DNA of 64,000 nucleotides from Irregularibacter muris (lineage in GTDB: Bacteria > Bacillota > Clostridia > Eubacteriales > Garciellaceae): assembly GCF_024622505.1 (NCBI RefSeq), contig NZ_JANKAS010000002.1:1-64000 (forward strand), in the 5' to 3' direction. Positions 14,562-22,339 of this stretch are shown here, in pieces. Under the pieces are notes generated by a model. The model had not been told where the DNA came from. It saw nothing but the letters and a program-made list of their open reading frames with translations, and did no database searches. Made by a program: the position numbers and the translations under genes. The stretch's first letter is position 1, and each line of letters begins with the position of its first letter.

Positions 14562-16529
14562 ATGGACTTAAAAGAATTAGGTGGTCTGCAAAAGATTCAG
14601 TTTAATATAAATGAACAAATTGGTGTAGTTGAATATTTAATAGGGAAACAAGGGGATTACAAGACTAGAGGGTTAGAGATACAGTTACTATGCAATAATA
14701 TGGTGGTTGATGCAACTGGCATAGAATGCGAATTTTATGGAAAACATCATAAATCAGAAGATGTATATATGGTAATTGCTACAAATAAAGATGTTGAGCA
14801 AGGGATATACGAAATTCTTTATCCTTCAAAGCTAATGGAGCACGAAGGTATACTTAATGCAGAAATAAGATTTACTAAAGATGATAAGATCCTTTCAACT
14901 CACATATTCAATGTTGACGTTAAAAAGACTCTGATCACAGATGATATTATTGAGGGGATAAATGAACAACGTCTCATTGATATTTTGATAGATGCCGCAA
15001 AAAGTGAGGAAGAGAGAGTACAAAATGAAAAGGTAAGGAAATCTGATGAAATCATTAGAAAAGAAAATGAGGATAATCGGATTGTGGAAGAAAATACTAG
15101 AAAATCAAGTGAAAATATCAGAGTTGAAAATGAAGACACTAGAAAGCAGAATGAAGATCTGCGAAAGACAGAAGAACAAGAAAGAAAAAATGCAGAAACG
15201 AATAGATTGTCAGAAGAAAATATTAGAAAAACAAATGAACAGTCTAGAGTTTTAAAAGAACAAGAGAGAAATTTTAGTGAAGCTAGTAGGATATCAGAGG
15301 AAAATATTAGAATTTCCAATGAAAACACTAGAAAGTCAAATGAGTCAGATAGAAAAAACAATGAGTCTATAAGGATATCAAAAGAACAAGAAAGAGTTTT
15401 AGCAGAAGGCGATGAAACAAGTGGTCGAATCAAAGGGGAAATTGATCGAAATAATGCAGAGCAAATTAGAATAACCAATGAAAATACTAGAAAAGATAAT
15501 GAGATTATAAGACAACAAAATGAAACAGAGAGAGAAAAGTTTAAGCATAATCATGACAATAAGCCCGTGATAGACAATTTGGATGAAAATGAAGAAGGTT
15601 TCTTGACATACAATGGGCAAGAGATTTCAGGAGATGTTCGTGTGGCTAATGAGGCAGAAGAAGTTTCTCTCGAGGATAGAATATTTATAGGTGATACTAG
15701 GGAAATAGAGAGACAGTTAGAAGAAGATTACGCCACTAAAGAATACGCAAGAAACTATACAGATAGTCAAATTACATTAATTACTGAAACGGGAATACCT
15801 AAGCTAAGTGTATTTGAGTATAAATTTAATTCTATACCATCAGGCACTAAAGAGTTTGGCATACCACTAGACACATTTGACAAGCAAACAGATACAGTAA
15901 AATTATATATTAATACGGTCTCTAGAGACTCAGATTATTTTACCGTATCAGAAAGTGGACTCATCACTCTTACGAAGGCATTAGAAGTGCAGTCAAGGGT
16001 AGTTATTGAAGTTTGGAAGAACATACCTATAGGAGAAGATGGTTCAGTAAGCGGGAAGGTCATTGCTATTGATAGTTTACCGAGTAACAGAGTACAGGGG
16101 TTGGGAAGCATAGTAAGTCAAGATTATGAGGAAGGAACTTTTACGCCAGAACTACATTTCGGAGATAGTAAAGAAGGAATAGTTTATGCTGGTACCCAAA
16201 ATGGTGTATATACAAGGATTGGGAATATTGTTTATTTTAAGATCAGGCTTAGTTTAGCCAGCAAAGGAACAGCAATAGGGTTTGCTACAATTAGGGGCTT
16301 GCCTTTTGTGTCTAGTGATTCACCGCTTGTTTATAATAGCGTTAGTCTTGGGAACTATTATCGCTTAAATTATGCTGACAATCAACAGCCTATAGGACTC
16401 ATTGTAGGTAGTAAAGATGAAATATGGCTAAGACTAAATGTACCAGATTCAAATTATGGTACTTTAACTAATGAAGAATTCAAAGATAATACCCAATTTT
16501 ATGGTATTGTTGGGTTTTATTATATCTAA
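14562..16529 (+). CDS. Upper baseplate / tail fibre protein with long Arg-Glu heptad rod
   Basis: 655 residues. Residues 1-135 are a BppU-like (DUF2479) N-terminal domain. From 152 to 278 an Arg stands at every seventh position, 19 in a row, with a Glu four residues after each Arg; an 11-residue step then leads to six more Arg (289-324). The repeats lack a hydrophobic core, which points to a single helix held by salt bridges. A beta domain (about 370-440, PSGTKEFGIPLDTF) and a C-terminal domain (about 510-655, with GVYTRIGNIVYFKIRL) follow. The last domain recurs in the fibre gene at 17915. AAGGAGGTG precedes the ATG. Confidence 0.78.
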   Translation: MDLKELGGLQKIQFNINEQIGVVEYLIGKQGDYKTRGLEIQLLCNNMVVDATGIECEFYGKHHKSEDVYMVIATNKDVEQGIYEILYPSKLMEHEGILNAEIRFTKDDKILSTHIFNVDVKKTLITDDIIEGINEQRLIDILIDAAKSEEERVQNEKVRKSDEIIRKENEDNRIVEENTRKSSENIRVENEDTRKQNEDLRKTEEQERKNAETNRLSEENIRKTNEQSRVLKEQERNFSEASRISEENIRISNENTRKSNESDRKNNESIRISKEQERVLAEGDETSGRIKGEIDRNNAEQIRITNENTRKDNEIIRQQNETEREKFKHNHDNKPVIDNLDENEEGFLTYNGQEISGDVRVANEAEEVSLEDRIFIGDTREIERQLEEDYATKEYARNYTDSQITLITETGIPKLSVFEYKFNSIPSGTKEFGIPLDTFDKQTDTVKLYINTVSRDSDYFTVSESGLITLTKALEVQSRVVIEVWKNIPIGEDGSVSGKVIAIDSLPSNRVQGLGSIVSQDYEEGTFTPELHFGDSKEGIVYAGTQNGVYTRIGNIVYFKIRLSLASKGTAIGFATIRGLPFVSSDSPLVYNSVSLGNYYRLNYADNQQPIGLIVGSKDEIWLRLNVPDSNYGTLTNEEFKDNTQFYGIVGFYYI

Positions 16530-16616
16530 AAAATGGCGGTATAAATATGATGAAAAATAACTCTAGAAAAGTAGATCTACCAACAGAACAGTACAAGTGA
16601 ATGGAGAGGTGATTAT

Positions 16617-17018
16617 ATGAGTGACGGAATTACAAGGCAAGAGCTTAGTGAAGAGTTAAAAACATCTATTGCTATGGGTTCAATAGTGGAGAAAGGAAGT
16701 AATGATAATGGGGTGTATGTAAAATACGCTGATGGAACTATGTCATGTTATATCAAAAATTTAGAAATTATAGGTGCAGACAATGTCTATGCACAAAACT
16801 ACTGGACTTTTCCCGCCATTTTTACCTATATTCCTGTTGTGATTCCTGTAGCAACTATCAAACAGATAAATGGTGCTGGTAAAAGTACAACACTACATTC
16901 CCTATACGTTGTCAATTTATCACAATCTGGGGGCAATGTAAGGGTTGTAGAAGGGGGAATTTTTGATGATAAAACGTTATACAGGGTTAGTTGTCATGCT
17001 ATTGGAGAATGGAAATAA
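16617..17018 (+). CDS. Short tail fibre protein
   Basis: 133 residues. Begins with a short helical leader (ITRQELSEELKTSI), then a beta-rich domain with the phrase YVKYADGTMSCY that is common in phage tail fibre tips. It is one of four small fibre-like genes in a row (16.6-18.8 kb). GAGAGGTGATT precedes the ATG. A 17-codon frame just before it (16547-16600) has no good support. Confidence 0.6.
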   Translation: MSDGITRQELSEELKTSIAMGSIVEKGSNDNGVYVKYADGTMSCYIKNLEIIGADNVYAQNYWTFPAIFTYIPVVIPVATIKQINGAGKSTTLHSLYVVNLSQSGGNVRVVEGGIFDDKTLYRVSCHAIGEWK

Positions 17019-17032
17019 AGAGAGGTGATTAG

Positions 17033-17689
17033 ATGCTTAAAAAAATGAGAGGTGCGATAGTTGACTACCTAGAAGATAAGTATGGCAATTATCTTTTCCC
17101 CCGTACCATCACAGAAGCAGTTGCAGATAAAGATTCAGGCAAAAATTTGAATCAGATGTTAGATGGCATTGTAAGATGTGCAGGGGATGAAACGGAATAT
17201 ATAGAGGATTTAGAGGAACATACTGGGGAAGTATTGACTAGGCATGATAGAGAGATAAAAAATTTAGAAAGTGCGAAAAATGAGCTAAGGCAAGAAGTTG
17301 ATGAACATAAGGCAGAAAGTATGACGCAACTTGTTGGGACATCTGTTATTTTAGCTAATATATCATCTGGTTCAAAGACATATATAGGACCTTTCCAAAA
17401 ACCACCAAAAAGAATATCAATAATGGCACGTATTAATGATACGCCGTCTGCAAATTGGGGGGAAATTATAGAATCAAATGCACAATATCGGATGAGTCAA
17501 CATTCATCCGGGATAATGACAGGGGGAAGCACTAACTTAATAAGCTTGAGTAATACTACAGGTGGCTCTGTGCTAGCTGTAGGAAGTATTGAGCCAGACG
17601 GCAGGTTGGAACTTACATGGCAGAAAACTGGGACAATCACAGAAGCAGCGATAATATATACCACAGCGATGTTCCATGGAGGTGAATAA
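17033..17689 (+). CDS. Tail fibre protein with shared N-terminal module
   Basis: 218 residues. Residues 1-45 (EDKYGNYLFPRTITEAVADK) repeat the N-terminal module of the gene at 17915 (KDRFGRFVYPKTVPKAIIDP). A coiled-coil stretch (about 55-95) and a beta-rich C-terminal domain follow. It starts 14 nt after the previous fibre gene with GAGAGGTG. The module probably attaches different tips to the same baseplate site. Confidence 0.65.
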   Translation: MLKKMRGAIVDYLEDKYGNYLFPRTITEAVADKDSGKNLNQMLDGIVRCAGDETEYIEDLEEHTGEVLTRHDREIKNLESAKNELRQEVDEHKAESMTQLVGTSVILANISSGSKTYIGPFQKPPKRISIMARINDTPSANWGEIIESNAQYRMSQHSSGIMTGGSTNLISLSNTTGGSVLAVGSIEPDGRLELTWQKTGTITEAAIIYTTAMFHGGE

Positions 17690-17691
17690 AA

Positions 17692-17850
17692 ATGATATTA
17701 GTATTAATAGATAACCATACAGATAAAGAAGTGATGGCAATGAGTATAACTGAAAATGATAAGGAAAAAATTAAAAAAACTTTGATGGATAATGCGCAAA
17801 ATCTTGGAATAACCAATTATGAAATTGTAGAAGAAGACAGAGAGCTTTAA
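17692..17850 (+). CDS. Small phage protein (52 aa)
   Basis: ATG 17692 lies 3 bases after the fibre gene stop, with GGAGGTG 8 nt upstream. The protein begins MILVLIDNHTDKEVMAMSIT and continues as an acidic-basic helix ending EEDRELstop. The beta-alpha pattern and coupling to the fibre gene suggest a fibre chaperone or a small structural partner. This is inferred from position; no family was recognised. Confidence 0.6.
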   Translation: MILVLIDNHTDKEVMAMSITENDKEKIKKTLMDNAQNLGITNYEIVEEDREL

Positions 17851-17914
17851 GGCGTATTCGAATATTAATGCGTCTTAACCCAATAAAACAGAATCTTCAA
17901 AGAGAGGTGATTTA

Positions 17915-18550
17915 ATGGCACTGATAGATACATTTAAAGATAGATTTGGTAGATTTGTCTATCCTAAAACAGTCCCAAAGGCTATCATAGATCCCGACAC
18001 AGGGGAAAGTTTAGATAAGTTTTTTGATAGAGAATTCTATGAGAAAATAGGTGATCCTTCATTTTTAGAAACAATAGATAAATCAACTTTAGTAAGTGCT
18101 ATTAATGAATTGAAAACTAAAGACGATTTACATCTGGCAGAAACTATGCAGCAAAGTGGTGGGGTGCATGGACTAGAAATTGAGAGAGGGTCATGGAGTG
18201 CCGAGCTGTCTACTACTAATGGAGATGGGGTGGCAGATTACGGAAGTTACGAGAGATTTGGAACTTATGTTAGAATAGGCGATTTAGTCTATATAACATT
18301 TAGGATGAATGTTGAATCTTTTACTAACTGTACGGGCTATTATATTATAACTGGACTTCCGTTTTATTCGAGTGGCTCAGATAGGTACAGATATATAGTA
18401 GCACCATCTAACCTAGATGGCGCTACTGATTATGCAAGCATTAGGGGTACAGATATACGAGTGCGTTCGTCACCCCAAGCTATTGCACAAGCTGTGCCAT
18501 TCACAAGTACTAAATATATACATGGTAGTGGTGTTTACCATATAGGATAA
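17915..18550 (+). CDS. Tail fibre protein, chimera of two modules
   Basis: 211 residues. The N-terminal 45 residues resemble those of the 17033 gene, and the C-terminal domain (GTYVRIGDLVYITFRM, then IITGLPFYSS) resembles the end of the large upper baseplate protein. It therefore looks like a recombinant fibre made from two modules seen elsewhere in the same prophage. GAGAGGTGATTTA precedes the ATG. Confidence 0.68.
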   Translation: MALIDTFKDRFGRFVYPKTVPKAIIDPDTGESLDKFFDREFYEKIGDPSFLETIDKSTLVSAINELKTKDDLHLAETMQQSGGVHGLEIERGSWSAELSTTNGDGVADYGSYERFGTYVRIGDLVYITFRMNVESFTNCTGYYIITGLPFYSSGSDRYRYIVAPSNLDGATDYASIRGTDIRVRSSPQAIAQAVPFTSTKYIHGSGVYHIG

Positions 18551-18566
18551 TTAAGGAGGCGTAAGC

Positions 18567-18803
18567 ATGATAGAAAAAATAACTTTAGATATGCTTAATG
18601 AAAATAGTGTAAGTGTTAAAAAACAACAATATATAAATCATGAAGGCATGGAATATCCCATAGGACAGCCCCATAGGAGAGCATATGTAAATAGTGTTAG
18701 AGGTAGACAGGAAGTAGAAACAGAATTACCTGAACAGCAAAGAAATGCTATCTTGTCGGTATGGGGGGGGAAGCCAACAGTAGACGAGAGCACTGTAGAA
18801 TAG
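18567..18803 (+). CDS. Hypothetical phage protein
   Basis: 78 residues, AAGGAGG upstream. Reads IEKITLDMLNENSVSVKKQQ and has EYPIGQPHRRAYVNSVRGR near residues 29-48; proteins with this pattern end the fibre block of clostridial phages, but I know no function. It is the last gene before a terminator. Confidence 0.6.
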   Translation: MIEKITLDMLNENSVSVKKQQYINHEGMEYPIGQPHRRAYVNSVRGRQEVETELPEQQRNAILSVWGGKPTVDESTVE

Positions 18804-18830
18804 AAATAAATGCATCAAAACTCAGCACCT

Positions 18831-18860
18831 AGAAGGGTGTATTTTTTATGCCCTTCTTTT
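18831..18860 (+). terminator. Terminator of the tail/fibre operon
   Basis: AGAAGGG (18831-18837) pairs with CCCTTCT (18851-18857) around a 13-nt loop and is followed by TTT. It separates the fibre genes from the three-gene cassette. Confidence 0.65.
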
Positions 18861-18989
18861 GAGATATCTTATGAGTCCTCTTTTTTATTATTTGTCACAA
18901 CATAACCAAAGAAATATTTCTTTAAAATCCCCCTATTAATCGATAAGATATGTGAGTATATTTAACAATAAATATGTAATAATTACCAC

Positions 18990-19011
18990 TTTATGTTATA
19001 ATCAACATAAA
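18990..19011 (+). promoter_or_regulatory. Promoter with palindromic operator of the three-gene cassette
   Basis: TATAAT at 18997-19002 lies within a perfect 8-bp inverted repeat, TTTATGTT (18990-18997) and AACATAAA (19004-19011), separated by 6 bp. No good -35 is present (ATGTAA at 18974-18979). A dimeric repressor or an activator could therefore control this promoter. The palindrome differs from the prophage CI operators. Confidence 0.6.
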
Positions 19012-19041
19012 ACAAGAATAGGACAAGATATATAAGGGGGA

Positions 19042-19479
19042 ATGAAATTGGCAAAACTAATGACTTTTATGTATGCAAATGAAACTAGAAATGATTTTAT
19101 TAACGGACAAAATATTCAAACAATTAATACACCTTTACTTTCATTAAAACCAGCCTTTGTACCAGGTCAATTATCGTTTTCGGTAATATTTGGGATTAAT
19201 GAGTTTGATTTTGCTAAAGAGCATGCTTTTCAGTATAAATTGATGGATCCAGATGGGAATATAGTTGTAGATACTGGAATCATACAAATTCCACCAAATC
19301 CTAACAAGGAAAATATTCCAAAAATAGATGGCTTTGTTGGCGATTTTGATTTAAGGAATGTAGTATTTATGAAGGAAGGAAAATATAAATACGAAGTAAT
19401 ATTTGATAATACTAAGCTAAAAGATGATTATATAATAGTCAAAGGGGCTGGTATTAATGGAAACAGCAGTAAAGCTTAA
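19042..19479 (+). CDS. Beta-rich cassette protein, DUF6941-like
   Basis: 145 residues, ATG after AAGGGGG. Begins MKLAKLMTFMYANETRNDFI and contains FVPGQLSFSVIFGINEFDF (53-71) and a second beta region (DLRNVVFMKEGKYKYEVIFD). No signal peptide or membrane segment is seen, so it should be cytosolic. The pattern resembles the uncharacterised DUF6941-type proteins of Firmicutes; I recall this from memory and could not check. First gene of a private operon between fibres and holin. Confidence 0.55.
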   Translation: MKLAKLMTFMYANETRNDFINGQNIQTINTPLLSLKPAFVPGQLSFSVIFGINEFDFAKEHAFQYKLMDPDGNIVVDTGIIQIPPNPNKENIPKIDGFVGDFDLRNVVFMKEGKYKYEVIFDNTKLKDDYIIVKGAGINGNSSKA

Positions 19480-19873
19480 TATTAACAATATGTTTCAAGT
19501 GCCTTGCCCATCAATAACACCAAATAAATTTACTTCAAGACCTTCCATAAATAGTGTTATAAAACAGCCGATTATAGTTAATAATTCTTCTACACATATA
19601 ACGCTAAGAAGAACCATAGAGTATAATAAAGTTAGCAGTTATATTGAAGGGAAGGTAATAGATATGAATGCTGAAATTAAATCAGAAATAAACAAAATAT
19701 TAAAAATCCAAAGGAATGTTTACCTAGGATTATTTGCATCTTCCGTTTTGATGATAATTCTTAGCTGGATTCCATCTCTTTTCACAGAAGATGTTAGCAT
19801 AGTTCTGAAACCACTATCAATAGCATTTTCTTTCATGATAGCATTAAACTATCATTTAAGGAGGGCAAAATAG
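19457..19873 (+). CDS. Cassette membrane protein with cytosolic N-terminal half
   Basis: 138 residues. The first 90 are soluble (Asn/Ser/Thr-rich, then helical IDMNAEIKSEINKILKIQRN), followed by two membrane helices (YLGLFASSVLMIILSWIPSL and a second near 115-132, IAFSFMIALNYHL). It overlaps the upstream gene by 23 nt and the next by 1 nt, so the three are translated together. Function unknown. Confidence 0.6.
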   Translation: METAVKLNINNMFQVPCPSITPNKFTSRPSINSVIKQPIIVNNSSTHITLRRTIEYNKVSSYIEGKVIDMNAEIKSEINKILKIQRNVYLGLFASSVLMIILSWIPSLFTEDVSIVLKPLSIAFSFMIALNYHLRRAK

Positions 19874-20163
19874 TGGAGGAGATTATCAAGAAAATACCGT
19901 GGAAAAAAGTTACTGCCCCTATGATACCTTTACTGCTAGTAGATGGTATTTTGAGTAGGTTTATGATAAAACTACATTCTCTTAATTTAACACATGGCGT
20001 GACAGATAGATTTCCAACCGATAAGGCTTTTTACACGCTTTTAATGGGTAATTTGTTTATTATGTTTGTATACTTAGGGATTAGCGCATTTGGCCATATC
20101 AATCAAGAAATAGTAAACCATTCAAGGGCAAAACTAGAATTAAGCCCTGCAAAAGAAATATAG
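19873..20163 (+). CDS. Cassette small membrane protein
   Basis: 96 residues, GTG start overlapping the previous stop by one base (TAGTG) with AAGGAGGGC upstream. Two hydrophobic segments (about 15-32 and 52-70, LLMGNLFIMFVYLGISAF), between them a polar loop with FPTDKAFY. The tail is charged. Probably forms a complex with the preceding membrane protein. Confidence 0.58.
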   Translation: MEEIIKKIPWKKVTAPMIPLLLVDGILSRFMIKLHSLNLTHGVTDRFPTDKAFYTLLMGNLFIMFVYLGISAFGHINQEIVNHSRAKLELSPAKEI

Positions 20164-20219
20164 ATCTATGTTCAACTTCAATGTTTGAAATTTGAGCATC
20201 AATATAGAAAGTACAGCTA

Positions 20220-20245
20220 AGAGATCCCCAAGGGGTCTCTTTTTA
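20220..20245 (+). terminator. Terminator of the three-gene cassette
   Basis: AGAGATCCCC pairs with GGGGTCTCT (one bulged T) around AA and is followed by TTTTT. It closes the cassette before the holin gene. Confidence 0.85.
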
Positions 20246-20269
20246 TTATGAAAAGAAAGGAGAGAAAGG

Positions 20270-20746
20270 ATGGAAACTATAAAGAACTTTATATTAGAAA
20301 TGTTTGGTTACAGTAGGACAGAATGGAGTATTGGCGGAATAATAGGATTTGTAGGAGGTGTTTTCGGGGCCATGGTGGGAGGATACGACTTATTTATTAA
20401 ATTACTACTGTTCACTATGGCGTTCGATATTGTCACCGGGCTAATGAATTCTAAGAAACATAAGAGTACAAGCTCTGAAACAGGTATAAGAGGTCTTAAC
20501 AAAAAAGTAGGGATATTGATAATGATAGCCTTTGCGAATATTGTGGACCAAGCCCTTGGCCAAACTGGTAGCATAAGAACAGGGGCTATTTTATTTTATT
20601 TTTCTATGGAGGGGTTATCCTTACTGGAGAATCTTACAGCTATGGGAGTACCGCAATTTCAACCTTTGGCCGAGTATCTTATACAGATTAAGGAAGGTAA
20701 TAAGAAAGGTCCTAGTAAGCTTATAAAAGAAGAGGAGGAAAATTAA
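20270..20746 (+). CDS. Holin (TcdE/phage_holin_4 type)
   Basis: 158 residues with three or four hydrophobic segments and the family phrase FDIVTGLMNSKKHKSTSS near 63-80, then GLNKKVGILIMIAFANIVDQ and SMEGLSLLENLTAMGVP. Such holins make membrane holes that release the endolysin encoded directly after. Start ATG 20270 follows AAAGGAGAGAAAGG. Length is normal. Confidence 0.87.
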   Translation: METIKNFILEMFGYSRTEWSIGGIIGFVGGVFGAMVGGYDLFIKLLLFTMAFDIVTGLMNSKKHKSTSSETGIRGLNKKVGILIMIAFANIVDQALGQTGSIRTGAILFYFSMEGLSLLENLTAMGVPQFQPLAEYLIQIKEGNKKGPSKLIKEEEEN

Positions 20747-21454
20747 ATGGTTAAAATAGCAATAGATGCAGGTCATGGTCTTAATACGGCAGGAAAAAGA
20801 ACACCAGATGGAATGAAAGAATTTGAATTTAATGTTAAGGTTGCGGAATACTTAAAGAATGAATTAATGAAGTATGAAAATGTAAATGTGCTATTTGTTC
20901 ATGATCCTACGGGAAAAAGAGATGTTCCATTGTCAGAAAGGACAAAGAAAGCCAATGATTGGAAAGCAGATTTATATTTATCTCTACATGCTAATGCCTT
21001 TGGAAATGGAGGGTGGAACACTGCAGGAGGAACAGAGACTTATATCCATCCTATAACCCCACAGAGAACAAAAGATATAGCAAATATTATTCATGGGGAA
21101 ATTATAAAAGCAACAGGATTAAGAAATAGGGGAGTGAAAACAGCAGATTTCCAGGTGTTAAGGGGGACAAATATGAGTGCGGTATTAGTAGAGCATGCCT
21201 TCATGACGAATAAAGAGGAAGCTAAACTATTGAAGGATGATAAGTTTAGAAAAGATTGTGCAAAATCCCATGCCACTGCCATTGCTAGTTATTATAAATT
21301 GAAGAAAAAGCCTGAAACAAAACCAGAACTGGTGAAAGATGATGGTAAATTATATAAAGTGCAAATTGGGGCATTTGCACAGAAGGAAAATGCTGAAAAA
21401 CTAAAAAAAGAAATGCAGGCATTAGGATATAAACCGTTTATCAAGATAGAATAA
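20747..21454 (+). CDS. Prophage endolysin: N-acetylmuramoyl-L-alanine amidase + SPOR
   Basis: 235 residues. Residues 3-180 are an Amidase_3 domain with zinc ligands DAGHG (His10), Glu27 and SLH (His81), and catalytic VEHAF (Glu149). Residues 197-235 form a short SPOR-like wall-binding repeat (YKVQIGAFAQKENAEKL). It cuts the stem peptide from muramic acid. No signal peptide, so it needs the holin, whose stop abuts its ATG. All key residues are present. Confidence 0.9.
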   Translation: MVKIAIDAGHGLNTAGKRTPDGMKEFEFNVKVAEYLKNELMKYENVNVLFVHDPTGKRDVPLSERTKKANDWKADLYLSLHANAFGNGGWNTAGGTETYIHPITPQRTKDIANIIHGEIIKATGLRNRGVKTADFQVLRGTNMSAVLVEHAFMTNKEEAKLLKDDKFRKDCAKSHATAIASYYKLKKKPETKPELVKDDGKLYKVQIGAFAQKENAEKLKKEMQALGYKPFIKIE

Positions 21455-21620
21455 AAATAAATTTAAAAACTAGAAAAACAACTTAAATACTCAGTTAAAT
21501 TCAGGGAATTCCAATATGAACTGTACATTTACAGATGGTAAAGTGGATCCAAAAGCTCAATTTGGTTAGAGTAATATTGGTGCACAAAGGGTGTATAAAA
21601 GAAAATAAGTCATATAGAAA

Positions 21621-21657
21621 AGATATTAATCAGAATTAATTCTGATCTTCTTTATTT
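21621..21657 (+). terminator. Terminator downstream of the lysis genes
   Basis: ATCAGAA / TTCTGAT with loop TTAA (21629-21646), followed by CTTCTTTATTTT. Between the amidase stop and this hairpin no gene is seen; a 17-codon frame at 21515-21568 (MNCTFTDGKVDPKAQFG) may be a gene remnant. Confidence 0.65.
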
Positions 21658-21750
21658 TAAAAAAAATCCTATTTCTAATGAAGGATTTACGATTTCTATG
21701 TCAAACATATAACAATATAGTCAAATTTTATATTTGTTAGGAGGTTGATT

Positions 21751-21906
21751 ATGGAACTTCAATATTTAAAAGAACTTGAAGATATAATATATACTTTCCT
21801 AAATCTAGCTGAAACTTTATTAAGAGATGGAGTTATAGATACAAAAACTTATATGGATATTACCATTAAAAAGAAAGAGTTTTTAAAAGGTATTCATAAT
21901 ATATGA
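21751..21906 (+). CDS. Small protein (51 aa) at prophage right end
   Basis: ATG with TTAGGAGG 7 nt upstream opens a 51-codon frame: MELQYLKELEDIIYTFLNLA, then helical, ending KKKEFLKGIHNI. It is predicted all-helical. It stands alone between the lysis module and the tRNA-Sec remnant and could be a small regulator. Family unknown. Confidence 0.55.
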   Translation: MELQYLKELEDIIYTFLNLAETLLRDGVIDTKTYMDITIKKKEFLKGIHNI

Positions 21907-22148
21907 GTTTAGCGTCAATTGCAGCCCTAAATTAATTCCTCTGACGATATGTATCCTTTTGTGCCAATAGCAGCAGTGTTCCACTTTGGACACCATTGCT
22001 ACTCACACTATTAAGAGGTACACGAATGGTGTACGAAAGAAATTAAATTATAAGAAAAAATATATCAAACTAGATTCAAAGTGAGTGAATGAAATACTTA
22101 TAGCCATTAAATCATAGTAAAGGAAATCAGATTTAATATAGAACAAAG
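21907..22148. other. Gene-free stretch at prophage right end
   Basis: No open frame with a ribosome site is visible. It contains a 6-bp hairpin GTACAC / GTGTAC (near 22019-22035) and leads into the tRNA-Sec fragment; the attachment site core should lie at or after its right end. Confidence 0.5.
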
Positions 22149-22216
22149 CTCTTCAAAATCAGTTGTGGAGCCTTAGGATCAGTCTGGGTAGGGTGGATTC
22201 CCACATATTCCCGCCA
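22149..22216 (+). pseudogene. selC: tRNA-Sec (selC) 3' fragment, probable attachment site
   Basis: The segment holds the anticodon loop CTTCAAA with anticodon TCA (22153-22155), the 3' anticodon strand, a long variable arm, a T-arm-like GTAGG...CCCAC, then ATATTCCC, G and CCA. An 8-nt acceptor strand plus discriminator G and encoded CCA are specific features of bacterial tRNA-Sec. The 5' half is absent: upstream bases do not pair with the anticodon strand or with ATATTCCC. The T loop is degenerate (GTGGATT instead of TTCGATT). This is what an att duplication of the 3' end of selC would leave. An intact selC should lie beyond the left end of the window. Confidence 0.7.
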
Positions 22217-22241
22217 AAATAGAATATTGTATTTTACATAG

Positions 22242-22278
22242 AAAACAGAGAATTTTGATCATTTTCTGTTTTTTTTTT
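22242..22278 (+). terminator. Terminator-like hairpin before the DsrE gene
   Basis: AAAACAGA (22242-22249) pairs with TCTGTTTT (22265-22272) and is followed by a run of T. It isolates the core region from prophage transcription. Confidence 0.7.
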
Positions 22279-22339
22279 GAATTTTTGTATGTTTATCCTC
22301 TCTTAAGGGAAAATAAGAACAAACAAAGGAGGAATAGAC

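Larger units (their letters stand above)
1..22216 (+). mobile_element. Defective siphovirus-type prophage (left end outside or near window start)
   Basis: The gene order is that of a temperate siphovirus of low-GC Gram-positives: divergent repressor and early operons, replication, late regulator, terminase stub, portal, scaffold, tail tube, two tail chaperones, tape measure, distal tail protein, tail endopeptidase, baseplate and fibre proteins, holin, amidase. No integrase is seen, so the left end is missing, deleted or upstream of base 1. The right end is placed at a tRNA-Sec 3' fragment ending near 22216. Terminase, minor head, capsid and connectors are lost or truncated and the tape measure is shortened, so it should not make infectious virions. 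The exact limits are an inference. Confidence 0.85.

Noticed and set aside
14900-15478. 192-codon open frame on the minus strand
   Set aside because: It is the antisense shadow of the Arg/Glu heptad repeats and has no ribosome site; its Ser/Leu/Phe-rich product is a by-product of the repeat codons.
16547-16600. 17-codon frame between baseplate and fibre genes
   Set aside because: No proper ribosome site and no conserved pattern; kept only as a note.
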